From assembly GCA_028691975.1 (NCBI GenBank), contig JAQUYF010000009.1, positions 1-44,870 of the forward strand: a DNA stretch of 44,870 nucleotides, read 5' to 3'. The notes below the pieces were generated by a model. It was not told the DNA's origin. It ran no database searches and was given only the letters and a program-made list of their open reading frames with translations. Numbering within the stretch: position 1 is the stretch's first letter; each line of letters opens with the position of its first letter. Positions 26,357 through 35,168 of the stretch are shown here, piece by piece. The translations under genes were made by a program, and so were the position numbers. Source of the DNA: Bacteroidales bacterium (lineage in GTDB: Bacteria > Bacteroidota > Bacteroidia > Bacteroidales > UBA932).

Positions 26357-26575
26357 TTATTTATATCTGAAAGAAATTCTTCCTTTTGTTAAATCATACG
26401 GAGACATCTCAACTCTAACTTTGTCTCCCGGCAGGATTTTGATATAGTGCATACGCATCTTGCCGGATATGTGGGCAATAATAATATGGCCACTGTCCAA
26501 TTCAACTCTAAACATTGCATTGGAGAGAGCTTCAACGACTGTTCCTTCTTTTTCTATGGATGATTGTTTTGGCAT
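26357..26575 (-). CDS. infA: Translation initiation factor IF-1
   Basis: A 72-residue S1/OB-fold protein that occupies the ribosomal A site during initiation. [41 protein letters not shown] split and [21 protein letters not shown] match IF-1 throughout. Its place between map and rpmJ is the common Bacteroidota order. Confidence 0.98.
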   Translation of the reverse strand: MPKQSSIEKEGTVVEALSNAMFRVELDSGHIIIAHISGKMRMHYIKILPGDKVRVEMSPYDLTKGRISFRYK

Positions 26576-26602
26576 ATAAAAATAAGTCCGTAATAATTTT
26601 GT

Positions 26603-27373
26603 TTATAATTTATTGTTTTCGATAAAATCAAAAGTTGATAAAACTTCAGGAGTGCCGTGCTTAACCGCAACCGTCAACTCAAAGTGAGCCGAATATTTAT
26701 GATCTTGGGTAATCACGCCCCATCCGTTATCATCAAGATAGACATCCTTTGTCCCGGCATTAATCATAGGTTCAATACAGATCACCATACCTTCCATCAG
26801 CTTAACCCCTCTTCCCTGTCTTCCGTAATTTGGAACTTCCGGACTTTCATGGAGAGTTTTACCTATCCCGTGTCCTACCATTTCCCTTACTACGGAAAAG
26901 CCGAGAGGCTCAACATAAGACTGTATGGCAAATCCGATATCACCTATTCTGCCGCCGGCAACAGCTTTTTCAATTCCTCTGTAAAGAGACGTTTTGGTCG
27001 CATCAAGCAACTTCCGAGTCTCTTCACTCACCTTCCCTACCGGAAATGTGTAGGCCGAATCACCGTTGTATCCTCTATACTTTGTACCGCAATCTACGGA
27101 AACTATATCTCCTTCTTTCAACTTGTAATCTGACGGAAACCCGTGGACAATTACATCATTGACAGAAAGACACAAGGTATAAGGAAATCCACCGTAACCT
27201 AAAAAACCCGGCTCTGCTCCCAAGCTGTGAATATACTTCTCGGCTATAAAATCCAACTCTTTGGTTGTAATACCCGGGGCAATATATTTTCCAACTTCAG
27301 CAAGTGTCTTAGAGACCATTATTGCATTCTCTCTAAGTCCATCCAGATCCTCTTCGGTTTTAAGCTTTATCAT
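26603..27373 (-). CDS. map: Methionine aminopeptidase type I
   Basis: A 256-residue cytoplasmic metalloenzyme that removes the initiator Met from nascent proteins. The substrate His is H78 (VHGFP), and the metal ligands D94 (VDCG), D105 (NGDSAYTF), H168 (GHGIG), E201 (IEPM) and E232 (FELTV) are all present. There is no N-terminal SH3-type extension, so it is type Ia. It lies between secY and infA in the ribosomal operon. Confidence 0.97.
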   Translation of the reverse strand: MIKLKTEEDLDGLRENAIMVSKTLAEVGKYIAPGITTKELDFIAEKYIHSLGAEPGFLGYGGFPYTLCLSVNDVIVHGFPSDYKLKEGDIVSVDCGTKYRGYNGDSAYTFPVGKVSEETRKLLDATKTSLYRGIEKAVAGGRIGDIGFAIQSYVEPLGFSVVREMVGHGIGKTLHESPEVPNYGRQGRGVKLMEGMVICIEPMINAGTKDVYLDDNGWGVITQDHKYSAHFELTVAVKHGTPEVLSTFDFIENNKL

Positions 27374-27395
27374 TGTGAAAGAACTTTATCAAAAA

Positions 27396-28721
27396 TTACA
27401 TACCTGAACGGCCCTTGAGACGTCCTGTCTTCATCAAACCGTCGTAGTGACGCATAAGCAAATGACTCTCAATCTGCTGAAGAGTATCCAAAATAACACC
27501 TACCAGGATCAGTAACGATGTACCGCCGTAGAATTGTGCAAATTGGTTGTTAACTCCCAACAGTCTTGCGAATGCCGGCACAACTGCCACCAAAGCCAAG
27601 AAAATTGACCCCGGAAGCGTAATGCGTGACATAATGGCATCGATATAATCAGCGGTTTTCTTGCCAGGCTTGTAACCAGGAATAAAACCACCGTTTTTCT
27701 TCATCTCCTCTGCCATATTGGTCGGATTTACAGTAATTGCGGTGTAGAAATACGTAAATATGATAACCAACAGTCCGAAGACAAAATTATACCAAAAACC
27801 TGTCGTATCGCTCATGACAGCCGCAAAACCTTTTGTTGCGTTGAAATTGGAGAATATTAGCGGGAACAGCATCATAGCCTGAGCGAAGATAATTGGCATA
27901 ACGCCAGCCGCGTTTATCTTCAAAGGGATATATTGACGAACACCACCATATTGTTTATTTCCAACAATACGTTTTGCATATTGAACCGGAATCTTTCGTA
28001 CAGCCTGAACCAATGCTATGGTTGCAACAAAGATGAAGAAAAGAATTACAAACTCGACGATGAGCATAAGCGGACCGCCTGTCGTTTGATTAAACTTCTC
28101 AGACAACTCAATTTGCAACGCCATCGGAAGACGTGCTATGATTCCTATCATAATGATTAGAGAAATACCATTACCTATGCCGCGGTCTGTAATTCTTTCA
28201 CCTAACCACATAACAAACATGGTACCTCCAATAAGTACTAAAGTCGCAAAAGCCCCATACCAGGCAGTGTTCATTGTAGAAACAAATGCCTCGGGAGGTA
28301 ACTGATACTTAAGGTTTGCTATATAAGCAGGGCCCTGAAGTGCGAGAATAACTATTGTGAGATAACGTGTATACTGATCCATTTTTCTGCGCCCGCTCTC
28401 ACCTTCGCGCTGTAAACGCTGGAAGAATGGGAACATAACACCCAAAAGTTGAATAACGATGGATGCGGAGATATAAGGCATAACGCCCAACGCAAAGATT
28501 GAAGCATTACCAAAAGCACCGCCTGAAAACATATTCAGAAGGCCTACAAGGCCTTGAGATGACTGTGCCTGTAAATTGGCAAGCTGTGACGCGTCTATAC
28601 CCGGAATTACTATAAAACTGCCCAAACGGTACACGGCAAGCAATATCAGGGTGTAGAAGAGTCTTTTGCGAAGATCTTCAATCTTAAAAATATTTGCTAT
28701 TGTTTGAAAAAAGCTCTTCAT
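27396..28721 (-). CDS. secY: Preprotein translocase subunit SecY
   Basis: A 441-residue, 10-helix channel subunit of the Sec translocon. Characteristic stretches are LGSFIVIPGID, GGAFGNASIFALGVMPYISAS split, the FQRLQREGESGRRKMDQYTRY loop and the cytoplasmic C5 region before the last helices (GFIPGYKPGKKT, ITLPGSIFLA). The plug and pore-ring segments look normal. Gap to rplO is 5 bp, as expected for the spc operon. Confidence 0.98.
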   Translation of the reverse strand: MKSFFQTIANIFKIEDLRKRLFYTLILLAVYRLGSFIVIPGIDASQLANLQAQSSQGLVGLLNMFSGGAFGNASIFALGVMPYISASIVIQLLGVMFPFFQRLQREGESGRRKMDQYTRYLTIVILALQGPAYIANLKYQLPPEAFVSTMNTAWYGAFATLVLIGGTMFVMWLGERITDRGIGNGISLIIMIGIIARLPMALQIELSEKFNQTTGGPLMLIVEFVILFFIFVATIALVQAVRKIPVQYAKRIVGNKQYGGVRQYIPLKINAAGVMPIIFAQAMMLFPLIFSNFNATKGFAAVMSDTTGFWYNFVFGLLVIIFTYFYTAITVNPTNMAEEMKKNGGFIPGYKPGKKTADYIDAIMSRITLPGSIFLALVAVVPAFARLLGVNNQFAQFYGGTSLLILVGVILDTLQQIESHLLMRHYDGLMKTGRLKGRSGM

Positions 28722-28726
28722 GAGGT

Positions 28727-29179
28727 TTAACGTTTAGTGTTTGTTGTTCCTCCAAGACCGGCGATTTTTTCAATAGCAGTTGCAGAGAAAGCATCTGCAG
28801 TTACATTCAACTTTGCAGTCAATTCACCGTTACCGAGAATCTTGACCAAGTCATTTTTTGAAGCAAAACCTGCTTCAATCAATACGTCAACATTGATATC
28901 GGTAACATTGAATCTTTCACTTATTGTCTGCAAGGCCGACAAGTTCACAGCCTTATACTCTACTCTGTTAGGATTTTTAAAACCGAATTTAGGAAGACGT
29001 CTTTGAATAGGCATCTGGCCTCCTTCAAATCCCTTCTTACGAGAATAACCGGCACGTGCCTGTGCACCGTTGCTACCGCGAGTAGCTGTTTTACCGTGTC
29101 CCGAACCGGGGCCGCGTCCTACTCGTTTTGTTCTGCCTTTTGAACCCTCTGCTGGGGTAAGATTATGTAGTTTCATCAT
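28727..29179 (-). CDS. rplO: Ribosomal protein uL15
   Basis: A 150-residue large-subunit protein. The Gly/Arg-rich N-terminus (GRGPGSGHGKTATRGSNGAQ) and QMPIQRRLPKFGFKN are diagnostic. Two adjacent ATG codons start the frame; the second (29174-29176, MKLHNLTPAEGS) matches the usual family start equally well. It lies between rpmD and secY. Confidence 0.98.
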   Translation of the reverse strand: MMKLHNLTPAEGSKGRTKRVGRGPGSGHGKTATRGSNGAQARAGYSRKKGFEGGQMPIQRRLPKFGFKNPNRVEYKAVNLSALQTISERFNVTDINVDVLIEAGFASKNDLVKILGNGELTAKLNVTADAFSATAIEKIAGLGGTTNTKR

Positions 29180-29189
29180 TATTCCTCCT

Positions 29190-29372
29190 TTACTTTACTT
29201 CTTCAACTACAACGAGGTGAAGAACTTTTTCTATCATACCTTTGGTGACGGGAGTCAATTCAACTTCAACAGTCTCATGCATTCTGTGGATCCCCAAAGA
29301 GGTCAAATTGGCAATTTGTCTCTTAGTAGCGCCACTCTTGCTTTTAATTTGAGTTACTTTTACTTTTTCCAT
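29190..29372 (-). CDS. rpmD: Ribosomal protein uL30
   Basis: A 60-residue large-subunit protein with the L30 pattern VKVTQIKSKSGATKRQIANL and TSLGIHRMHETVEV, ending IEKVLHLVVVEEVK. Standard bacterial length. It sits between rpsE (12-bp gap) and rplO (10-bp gap). Confidence 0.97.
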   Translation of the reverse strand: MEKVKVTQIKSKSGATKRQIANLTSLGIHRMHETVEVELTPVTKGMIEKVLHLVVVEEVK

Positions 29373-29384
29373 TGTACTTTCTCC

Positions 29385-29903
29385 TTATCCTTTAAATACT
29401 CTTTCCATTGGAACACCACGAAGGCCTGCAACAGTGTATGCATCACGCATCTCTGTCAAAGCAGCAACAGTGGCCTTAACCAAGTTGTGAGGATTTGATG
29501 ACCCTTTAGATTTTGCAAGGACGTCGCTGATACCGACTGACTCAAATACAGCACGCATAGCACCTCCGGCCTTTACTCCTGTTCCGGGAGCTGCAGGTTT
29601 CATGAATACTCTTGCGCCACCGAACTTGGCTTCCTGTTCATGAGGAATAGTCTTTTTGTTCAACGGAACCTTAACAAGATTTTTCTTTGCATCCTCAATA
29701 CCTTTTGATATTGCGGTAGTTACTTCGTTTGCTTTTCCAAGGCCATAACCGACTACGCCCTTTTCATCACCTACGACAACGATTGCGGCAAAACTGAAGT
29801 GACGTCCGCCTTTGGTTACTTTTGTAACCCTCTGGACTGCTACCAATCTATCCTTAAGCTCGAGATCGGTTGTTTTTACTTTTTTTACATTGCTATCTGC
29901 CAT
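29385..29903 (-). CDS. rpsE: Ribosomal protein uS5
   Basis: A 172-residue protein at the mRNA entrance of the small subunit. It has the dsRNA-binding-like N-terminal domain ([36 protein letters not shown]) and the C-terminal domain ([20 protein letters not shown] split, [15 protein letters not shown]). Standard length and position between rplR and rpmD. Confidence 0.98.
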   Translation of the reverse strand: MADSNVKKVKTTDLELKDRLVAVQRVTKVTKGGRHFSFAAIVVVGDEKGVVGYGLGKANEVTTAISKGIEDAKKNLVKVPLNKKTIPHEQEAKFGGARVFMKPAAPGTGVKAGGAMRAVFESVGISDVLAKSKGSSNPHNLVKATVAALTEMRDAYTVAGLRGVPMERVFKG

Positions 29904-29910
29904 AATGATA

Positions 29911-30273
29911 TTAGAATTTTAAACCGCCCTCGCGAGCAGCGTCAGCCAAACTTTTAACTCTACCATGATAAAGGTATCCTCCACGATCAAATGAGATAGT
30001 CGAAATACCTTTTTCAATTGCACGTTCTGCAATTGCCTTTCCAACGATTTTAGCAGCCTCAACGCCGTTTTTGCCCTTGCACTGTTCTGCCAAACTCTTA
30101 TCGTTTGAGGCAGCAGAAGCGAGGGTAAAACCCTTAACATCGTCAATAATCTGCACGTAAATCTGCTTATTACTTCTATACACTACCATTCTCGGTCTTT
30201 CTGCAGTACCGTTAACGATTTTACGTATGCGATAGTGAATTCTTTGTCTTCTTTCAATTTTAGTCAATGCCAT
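29911..30273 (-). CDS. rplR: Ribosomal protein uL18
   Basis: A 120-residue 5S rRNA-binding protein. The basic N-terminus ([15 protein letters not shown]), [20 protein letters not shown] and the C-terminal [20 protein letters not shown] are family hallmarks. It lies 7 bp upstream of rpsE in the operon. Confidence 0.98.
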   Translation of the reverse strand: MALTKIERRQRIHYRIRKIVNGTAERPRMVVYRSNKQIYVQIIDDVKGFTLASAASNDKSLAEQCKGKNGVEAAKIVGKAIAERAIEKGISTISFDRGGYLYHGRVKSLADAAREGGLKF

Positions 30274-30288
30274 AACTTACTCTCCTAA

Positions 30289-30849
30289 TTATTTAGCGCT
30301 GGCCGACTTACCGGCTTTACGACGAAGCTGTTCACCAACAAACTTAATACCTTTACCCTTATAAGGCTCAGGTTTACGAAGTGAGCGAACTTTGGCTGCT
30401 ACCATCCCGAGCAACTGTTTGTCGTGGCTTTTCATTACTAATACCGGATTTGCTCCTTTTTTTACAGGTTCAGCTTCAGCTTTAACCTCTTTTGGAAGCA
30501 TAAATTGAATATCATGTGAGTAACCCAAACTAAAAGTCATAATTTGACCGTTAACTTCAACACGATAACCAACTCCGACTAACTCTTGTTTTACAGTATA
30601 TCCCTCAGAAACGCCTACTACCATATTATGAATCAAAGCACGATATAGACCATGCATTGAACGATGGCGAGGCTGATCTGTCGGACGTTTTACTGTAAGA
30701 ACACCCCCATCAACGGATACTTCTATGTCCGGATCAACTTTCTGCGACAATTCTCCGAGTGGGCCTTTAACCTTTACCACATTCCCTTTCTCAATAGAAA
30801 CTGATACTCCGGCTGGCAGGTGTACAGGTAATTTTCCGATTCTTGACAT
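30289..30849 (-). CDS. rplF: Ribosomal protein uL6
   Basis: A 186-residue large-subunit protein near the GTPase centre. It has two related domains, the second with the signature PEPYKGKGIKFVGEQLRRKAG. MSRIGKLPVHLPAGVSVSIE is the usual start. Position between rpsH and rplR is standard. Confidence 0.98.
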   Translation of the reverse strand: MSRIGKLPVHLPAGVSVSIEKGNVVKVKGPLGELSQKVDPDIEVSVDGGVLTVKRPTDQPRHRSMHGLYRALIHNMVVGVSEGYTVKQELVGVGYRVEVNGQIMTFSLGYSHDIQFMLPKEVKAEAEPVKKGANPVLVMKSHDKQLLGMVAAKVRSLRKPEPYKGKGIKFVGEQLRRKAGKSASAK

Positions 30850-30875
30850 TATTTAATTATTTAAATTGTTACTAA

Positions 30876-31271
30876 TTAATATACGTAGCAAACTACTTCA
30901 CCACCGACATTCAAAGTCTTGGCTTCCTTATCGGTAATGATACCTTTGGAAGTTGAAATAATAGCGATTCCCAAGCCATTCAATACTCTTGGCATACTTG
31001 CCACGTCAGTGTACTGTCTCAAACCCGGAGAGCTGATACGAATAATTTTCTTAATAGCCGGCTTTTTAGTATCAGGATGATACTTAAGCGCAATCTTAAT
31101 TGTGTTGAAAGGCTTGCCTTCAACAACTTTGTAAGCGAGAATATAACCCTTCTCATGAAGAATACGGGTCATTTCCACTTTCATTTTCGAAGCGGGAATC
31201 TCTACGGTCTTGTGACCTGCAAGATACGCGTTACGAATTCTTGTTAAAAAATCTGCAATTGGATCAGTCAT
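30876..31271 (-). CDS. rpsH: Ribosomal protein uS8
   Basis: A 131-residue 16S rRNA-binding assembly protein. It begins MTDPIADFLTRIRNAYLAGH and carries the C-terminal signature LGIAIISTSKGIITDKEAK before VGGEVVCYVY. In E. coli S8 represses the spc operon; a matching leader site was not identified here. The gap to rpsN is 76 bp, the largest inside the spc block. Confidence 0.98.
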   Translation of the reverse strand: MTDPIADFLTRIRNAYLAGHKTVEIPASKMKVEMTRILHEKGYILAYKVVEGKPFNTIKIALKYHPDTKKPAIKKIIRISSPGLRQYTDVASMPRVLNGLGIAIISTSKGIITDKEAKTLNVGGEVVCYVY

Positions 31272-31347
31272 TTTTAATTGTTTTTCAGATTCGACATCAT
31301 CTAAGACGCCCGATATCCAATGTTAATATAATAGTGTTAATTAATTA

Positions 31348-31617
31348 CTACCAACTTGCTTTCTTCACTCCCGGGATAAGGCCTTTACTTGCCATCTCAC
31401 GGAATTGAATACGGCTGATGCCAAAAGCACGCATATACCCCTTTGGACGTCCGGTAAGTGAACAACGATTGTGTTGCCTGCAAGGACTTGAATTCTTAGG
31501 AAGTTTGTCCAATGCAGCCCAATCTCCGGCCTCTTTAAGAGCTTTACGTTTCTCAGCATATCTGGCACATAATTTAGCGCGTTTTACCTCGCGTGCCTTC
31601 ATTGATTCTTTTGCCAT
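31348..31617 (-). CDS. rpsN: Ribosomal protein uS14 (zinc-free type)
   Basis: An 89-residue protein of the small-subunit head. The conserved C-terminal half ([20 protein letters not shown] and [18 protein letters not shown]) is clear. The CxxC-x-CxxC zinc site of the short S14 form is absent, so this is the longer zinc-independent type. It is followed closely by rpsH in the usual order. Confidence 0.97.
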   Translation of the reverse strand: MAKESMKAREVKRAKLCARYAEKRKALKEAGDWAALDKLPKNSSPCRQHNRCSLTGRPKGYMRAFGISRIQFREMASKGLIPGVKKASW

Positions 31618-31619
31618 AC

Positions 31620-32234
31620 CTAATTGTGCTTAATGTTTTTAAAAGGTAATCCGAATTCGCGAAGCAAAGCATAAGCTTCTTCGTCTTTCGTTGCAGTAGT
31701 AACAAATGTGATCTCCATTCCGAAAATCTTAGTTATCTTATCGATATCTATTTCAGGAAATATGATTTGTTCTTTAATACCAAGGGTATAGTTGCCTCTT
31801 CCGTCGAAATTTTCAGCAATACCTTTAAAGTCTCTGATACGTGGAAGGGAAACGGCAATTAATCTCTCAAGGAACTCATACATCTTTGTAGAACGAAGTG
31901 TTACCTTCACTCCGATAGGCATACCTTTACGTAGCTTGAAGTTTGAAATATCCTTTCTTGAAGATGTTTGAATAGCTTTCTGTCCGGTAATTGTACTCAG
32001 TTCCTGCTGTGCAACTTCTACAAGCTTTTTATCCTGAGTTGCGGAACCGACACCCTGATTGATGGTTATTTTAACCAGTTTAGGGACTTGCATGATTGAA
32101 GAGTAAGAAAATTCCTTCATCAATTTACCAACAATCTCTTCTTTATATTTTTTCTGTAAAGAAGGGGTATAACCCACCTGAGCCATAGTCGGGCCTGCAG
32201 GTGCTGTTGCTGTTGCTTTCTTTTCCTTTGCCAT
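31620..32234 (-). CDS. rplE: Ribosomal protein uL5
   Basis: A 204-residue 5S rRNA-binding protein. The L5 core runs from [20 protein letters not shown] with [35 protein letters not shown] and [10 protein letters not shown]. The first 16 or so residues ([16 protein letters not shown]) form an Ala/Lys-rich extension not needed by the fold; a second ATG at codon 17 could be used. The upstream ATG overlaps the rplX stop by 1 bp (TAATG), which favours the longer form through translational coupling. Confidence 0.97.
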   Translation of the reverse strand: MAKEKKATATAPAGPTMAQVGYTPSLQKKYKEEIVGKLMKEFSYSSIMQVPKLVKITINQGVGSATQDKKLVEVAQQELSTITGQKAIQTSSRKDISNFKLRKGMPIGVKVTLRSTKMYEFLERLIAVSLPRIRDFKGIAENFDGRGNYTLGIKEQIIFPEIDIDKITKIFGMEITFVTTATKDEEAYALLREFGLPFKNIKHN

Positions 32235-32554
32235 TATTTAATCTCCTCTCCTGATTTTTTAGCGTAACGCACTAACTTGCCTTTATCGTTAACACGACGG
32301 CCAATCTTTGTAGCGCCTCCCTTTGAAGGATCGACAACTTGAAGATTTGAAATATGAACGCTCGCTTCTTGTTTGATAATACCACCCTGCGGGTTGTTTG
32401 AATTTGGTTTGGTATGTTTGCTAACCATGTTGACTCCCTCAACAATAGCACGACTTTTTTCTGTATCTACAGAGAGAACTTTGCCGGTCTTACCCTTATC
32501 GTTCCCTGCATTTACATATACCGTATCGCCTTTTTTAATGTGTAATTTTGTCAT
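32234..32554 (-). CDS. rplX: Ribosomal protein uL24
   Basis: A 106-residue assembly-initiator protein of the large subunit. It carries the KOW motif near the start ([20 protein letters not shown]) and the conserved [20 protein letters not shown]. Standard length. The stop overlaps the start of rplE by 1 bp. Confidence 0.98.
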   Translation of the reverse strand: MTKLHIKKGDTVYVNAGNDKGKTGKVLSVDTEKSRAIVEGVNMVSKHTKPNSNNPQGGIIKQEASVHISNLQVVDPSKGGATKIGRRVNDKGKLVRYAKKSGEEIK

Positions 32555-32566
32555 AATTGCTACCTC

Positions 32567-32932
32567 CTATAATACCTCAGGGGCTAATGAGACGATTTTC
32601 ATATAATTATCGCGCAACTCTCTTGCTACCGGACCAAAAATACGGGTACCTACGACCTCACCCTGTTTGCTCAGCAATACGCAAGCATTGTCGTCAAAAC
32701 GAATATAGGAACCATCAGCACGACGAATCTCTTTTTTGGTACGAACTACTACTGCATTTGAAACTGCACCTTTCTTAGTGTTACCACCAGGGATAGCACT
32801 CTTAACGGCAACAACGATCTTGTCACCTACTCCGGCGTAACGACGGCGTGTGCCGCCCAGAACACGAATACAAAGAACTTCCTTTGCTCCGCTGTTATCT
32901 GCCACCATTAAACGTGATTCTTGTTGTATCAT
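32567..32932 (-). CDS. rplN: Ribosomal protein uL14
   Basis: A 121-residue protein at the subunit interface. [40 protein letters not shown] and [14 protein letters not shown] are diagnostic, with [13 protein letters not shown] near the end. It lies between rpsQ (2-bp gap) and rplX (12-bp gap). Confidence 0.98.
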   Translation of the reverse strand: MIQQESRLMVADNSGAKEVLCIRVLGGTRRRYAGVGDKIVVAVKSAIPGGNTKKGAVSNAVVVRTKKEIRRADGSYIRFDDNACVLLSKQGEVVGTRIFGPVARELRDNYMKIVSLAPEVL

Positions 32933-32934
32933 GG

Positions 32935-33189
32935 TTATTTAACTTTTTCTACGATTTCTACTAATCTCCAACGTTTGGTCTTGCTCAAAGGACGAGTCTC
33001 CATGATGTGAACCGTATCACCTTCACTGCACTCATTCTTCTCATCTTCAGCTACAAACTTTGTGGTTTTATTTACGAACTTTCCGTAAATTGGGTGTTTT
33101 TCCTTTGTTTTAACTGCAACGACGATAGACTTGTCCATTTTGTTGCTTACCACAATCCCGATTCTTTCTTTACGAAGATTTCTTTCCAT
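32935..33189 (-). CDS. rpsQ: Ribosomal protein uS17
   Basis: An 84-residue 16S rRNA-binding OB-fold protein. [39 protein letters not shown] and [17 protein letters not shown] match the family. Standard order rpmC-rpsQ-rplN. Confidence 0.98.
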   Translation of the reverse strand: MERNLRKERIGIVVSNKMDKSIVVAVKTKEKHPIYGKFVNKTTKFVAEDEKNECSEGDTVHIMETRPLSKTKRWRLVEIVEKVK

Positions 33190-33201
33190 TGTACGACTAA
33201 T

Positions 33202-33396
33202 TTAGTTCTGTTTTTCCATTTGAGCCAATACTGTAATCATTCTTGCAATATTAGTTTTAGCTTTCTTAATCTTGGAAGTATCTTCCATTGCAGAGATCAC
33301 GTGATTCATTCTCATGTGGTTAAGATCCTGCTTTTCAACTTCAATGCGCTCACGCAAATCATTTACGGACATTTCGCGTATTTCTTTTGTCTTCAT
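33202..33396 (-). CDS. rpmC: Ribosomal protein uL29
   Basis: A 64-residue helical protein at the tunnel exit. MKTKEIREMSVNDLRERIEV and the late IARMITVLAQMEKQN fit L29. Standard length, between rplP (13-bp gap) and rpsQ (12-bp gap). Confidence 0.96.
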   Translation of the reverse strand: MKTKEIREMSVNDLRERIEVEKQDLNHMRMNHVISAMEDTSKIKKAKTNIARMITVLAQMEKQN

Positions 33397-33409
33397 TTCC
33401 TTCTTTTAA

Positions 33410-33832
33410 TTAAGATTCAACATAATCTCTTCTTACTACAAACTTTGTAGTAATAGGTAATTTCTGTGCACCAAGGCGAAGAGCTTCTTTAGCAACTTCC
33501 AATGGAACACCTTCAGCTTCAATTAACATACGTCCCGGAGTGATAGGAGCAACGAATCCTTCCGGATTACCCTTACCTTTACCCATACGAACTTCGGCAG
33601 GTTTTTTGGTAAATGGCTTGTCCGGAAAAACACGAATCCAAATCTTACCCTCACGTTTCATGTAACGAACTACAGCTTGACGAGCAGCCTCAATTTGTTG
33701 GCCTGTAAGCCAGCAACTCTCCATGGTTTTGATACCAAAAGATCCAAAAGCCAATTGACTGCCTCGTTGAGCAGTCCCTTTCATGCGGCCTTTCTGTTGC
33801 CTTCTAAATTTGGTTTTTTTCGGTTGTAACAT
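33410..33832 (-). CDS. rplP: Ribosomal protein uL16, first gene of the truncated ribosomal cluster
   Basis: A 140-residue protein that helps shape the peptidyl-transferase and 5S region. [39 protein letters not shown] and [20 protein letters not shown] are diagnostic. It is complete. What is odd is what lies upstream: rpsC, rplV, rpsS, rplB and the rest of the S10 block, which normally precede rplP, are absent, and a dipeptidase gene with its terminator is found instead. A promoter and a stem-loop leader directly precede rplP. Confidence 0.98.
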   Translation of the reverse strand: MLQPKKTKFRRQQKGRMKGTAQRGSQLAFGSFGIKTMESCWLTGQQIEAARQAVVRYMKREGKIWIRVFPDKPFTKKPAEVRMGKGKGNPEGFVAPITPGRMLIEAEGVPLEVAKEALRLGAQKLPITTKFVVRRDYVES

Positions 33833-33869
33833 TTTTTTATAGCTTAAAATATTTCTAAACTCTTAATTA

Positions 33870-33904
33870 CCAATATTTTAGGTATAATTCTCCCTAAAAC
33901 TTGG
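33870..33904 (-). promoter_or_regulatory. Stem-loop at the 5' end of the rplP operon leader
   Basis: On the minus strand, CCAA-G-TTTTAGG pairs with CCTAAAA-TA-TTGG around a 10-nt loop: a 7-bp inner helix (33876-33882 with 33893-33899) and a 4-bp outer helix (33870-33873 with 33901-33904). With the promoter just upstream, the transcript would begin within a few nucleotides of this hairpin. An alternative TCCC/GGGA pairing (33891-33894 with 33903-33906) competes with it. It may protect the 5' end or regulate ribosomal protein synthesis; neither is shown. Confidence 0.5.
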
Positions 33905-33908
33905 GATG

Positions 33909-33938
33909 CAAATATACGACATTTATTTTAATACCAAA
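33909..33938 (-). promoter_or_regulatory. Promoter of the rplP-rplQ ribosomal operon
   Basis: The minus strand reads TTTG (33935-33938), 18 bp, then TATATTTG (33909-33916). This is close to the Bacteroidetes consensus TTTG-N19-21-TAnnTTTG. It predicts a leader of roughly 70 nt before rplP. Confidence 0.65.
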
Positions 33939-33976
33939 CTTTTTTTGATAAATTTTTGCATATATTTCGACCAAAA

Positions 33977-34002
33977 AAAATGACGGTTAAAACCGCCATT
34001 TT
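33977..34002 (-). terminator. Intrinsic terminator downstream of the dipeptidase gene
   Basis: AAAATGACGGTT (33977-33988) and AACCGCCATTTT (33991-34002) form a stem with one mismatch and a tiny loop. Read on the minus strand it is followed by a run of eight T, so it should end the symporter-dipeptidase transcript before the ribosomal promoter. A second small hairpin (GACTTTT/AAAAGTC, 34021-34038) lies just before it. Confidence 0.8.
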
Positions 34003-34064
34003 CAATTCTTTACAATAATTGACTTTTTTTTAAAAGTCTCCTTTTCGACAAATGGAATCGATAC

Positions 34065-35168
34065 TTAATTTGCACTTGCCCCCTGGATCTCATGCGCAAC
34101 TTTTTCCACCTCTTTCATAACTCTTATCACATTCTCTCCCCAGAACAATTTAATCTCCTCATCAGTCCAGCCGCGTCTCAAAAGTTCAATCGTTATATTT
34201 TTCATTTTCGTCACATCTTCAAGCTGATTCATTCCTCCTCCACCGTCAAAGTCGGTTCCAATACCGACGTGCTCTACACCAACAAGATGCTTCACATAAT
34301 CAACGTGATCACAGAATGTTGAGACGTTGACTTGTGCGTGAGGCAGCCATGAAAGCGCCCATCTTCCGGTCGTCACCTGTATCACACCGCCTTTGGCAGC
34401 AATGGCCTTTATCTCGTCATCTTTGAGATTGCGGGGATGATCTTTAAGATTCCAGACACATGAATGTGTTGCTATAATAGGTGCAGCGCTCGCCTCTATG
34501 CAGTCAAACAATGTTTCCGTAGATGTGTGCGAAATATCGACTATTATACCGAGTCTGTTCATCTCTTTCACCACCTGCAGGCCATAAGGTGAGAGCCCGT
34601 GCCACCTGACGACTGAATCGCGCGAGGCATCACATATGTCATTGTTGTAGTTGTGCGACAGTGTGATCGCCCTTACGCCCATTTTATAGAACATCTCCAC
34701 ATTAGAGATCTCCTTTCCAAGAGCATAGCCATTTTCAATGGCAAACAGGACCGCAGACTTGCCTTTATTCTTTATCTTCCAGAAATCATCCGCACACCAT
34801 GCAATCTCCGCCTCTTCAGCATGCCTGCTAACATATTCTTTAAACAAATTAATCTCATTCACAGCGTATTGCGTCGCCTTTTTAGAAGAAACCTCATCAC
34901 ATGGCCCCTGTCCCAAATATATTGCGAAAAAAGCGGCATCAAGTCCACCCTCTTTCATCTTCGGAAAGGTTATCTGCCCTTTATAATTGCCATTCTCATC
35001 ATACTTGGGATGGCTTAAATGAATGGCCGTATCAGTGTGAGTATCAATAGTAAACATCGATTTATGCAGCGCATTTGCATGAGCCGCAAGTTCTGCATCC
35101 GATTGCGCTGTAAACGAAAGTGCCGCAAAACACATTGCAGATGCCATTATAAATTTCAACTTATTCAT
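34065..35168 (-). CDS. Peptidase family M19 membrane-type dipeptidase, periplasmic
   Basis: From ATG 35166-35168 the protein has 367 residues: a signal peptide (MNKLKFIMASAMCFAALSFT, cut near TAQS) and a full M19 (renal dipeptidase-like) TIM-barrel. Zinc-site motifs are visible: IDTHTDTA, the bridging Glu in FAIENGYAL, the later ATHSCVWNLKDHPRN and GTDFDGGGG. It should cleave dipeptides in the periplasm. The start codon overlaps the stop of the symporter gene (ATGA), so the two are translationally coupled; the frame stays open further upstream inside the symporter gene, but those residues are not conserved and lack a signal. The pairing suggests use of Glu-containing dipeptides. Confidence 0.94.
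   Translation of the reverse strand: MNKLKFIMASAMCFAALSFTAQSDAELAAHANALHKSMFTIDTHTDTAIHLSHPKYDENGNYKGQITFPKMKEGGLDAAFFAIYLGQGPCDEVSSKKATQYAVNEINLFKEYVSRHAEEAEIAWCADDFWKIKNKGKSAVLFAIENGYALGKEISNVEMFYKMGVRAITLSHNYNNDICDASRDSVVRWHGLSPYGLQVVKEMNRLGIIVDISHTSTETLFDCIEASAAPIIATHSCVWNLKDHPRNLKDDEIKAIAAKGGVIQVTTGRWALSWLPHAQVNVSTFCDHVDYVKHLVGVEHVGIGTDFDGGGGMNQLEDVTKMKNITIELLRRGWTDEEIKLFWGENVIRVMKEVEKVAHEIQGASAN

Noticed and set aside
34021-34038. Second independent terminator (GACTTTT/AAAAGTC)
   Set aside because: An A/T-only stem apart from the end pairs, too weak to call alone. The stronger hairpin at 33977-34002 explains termination.
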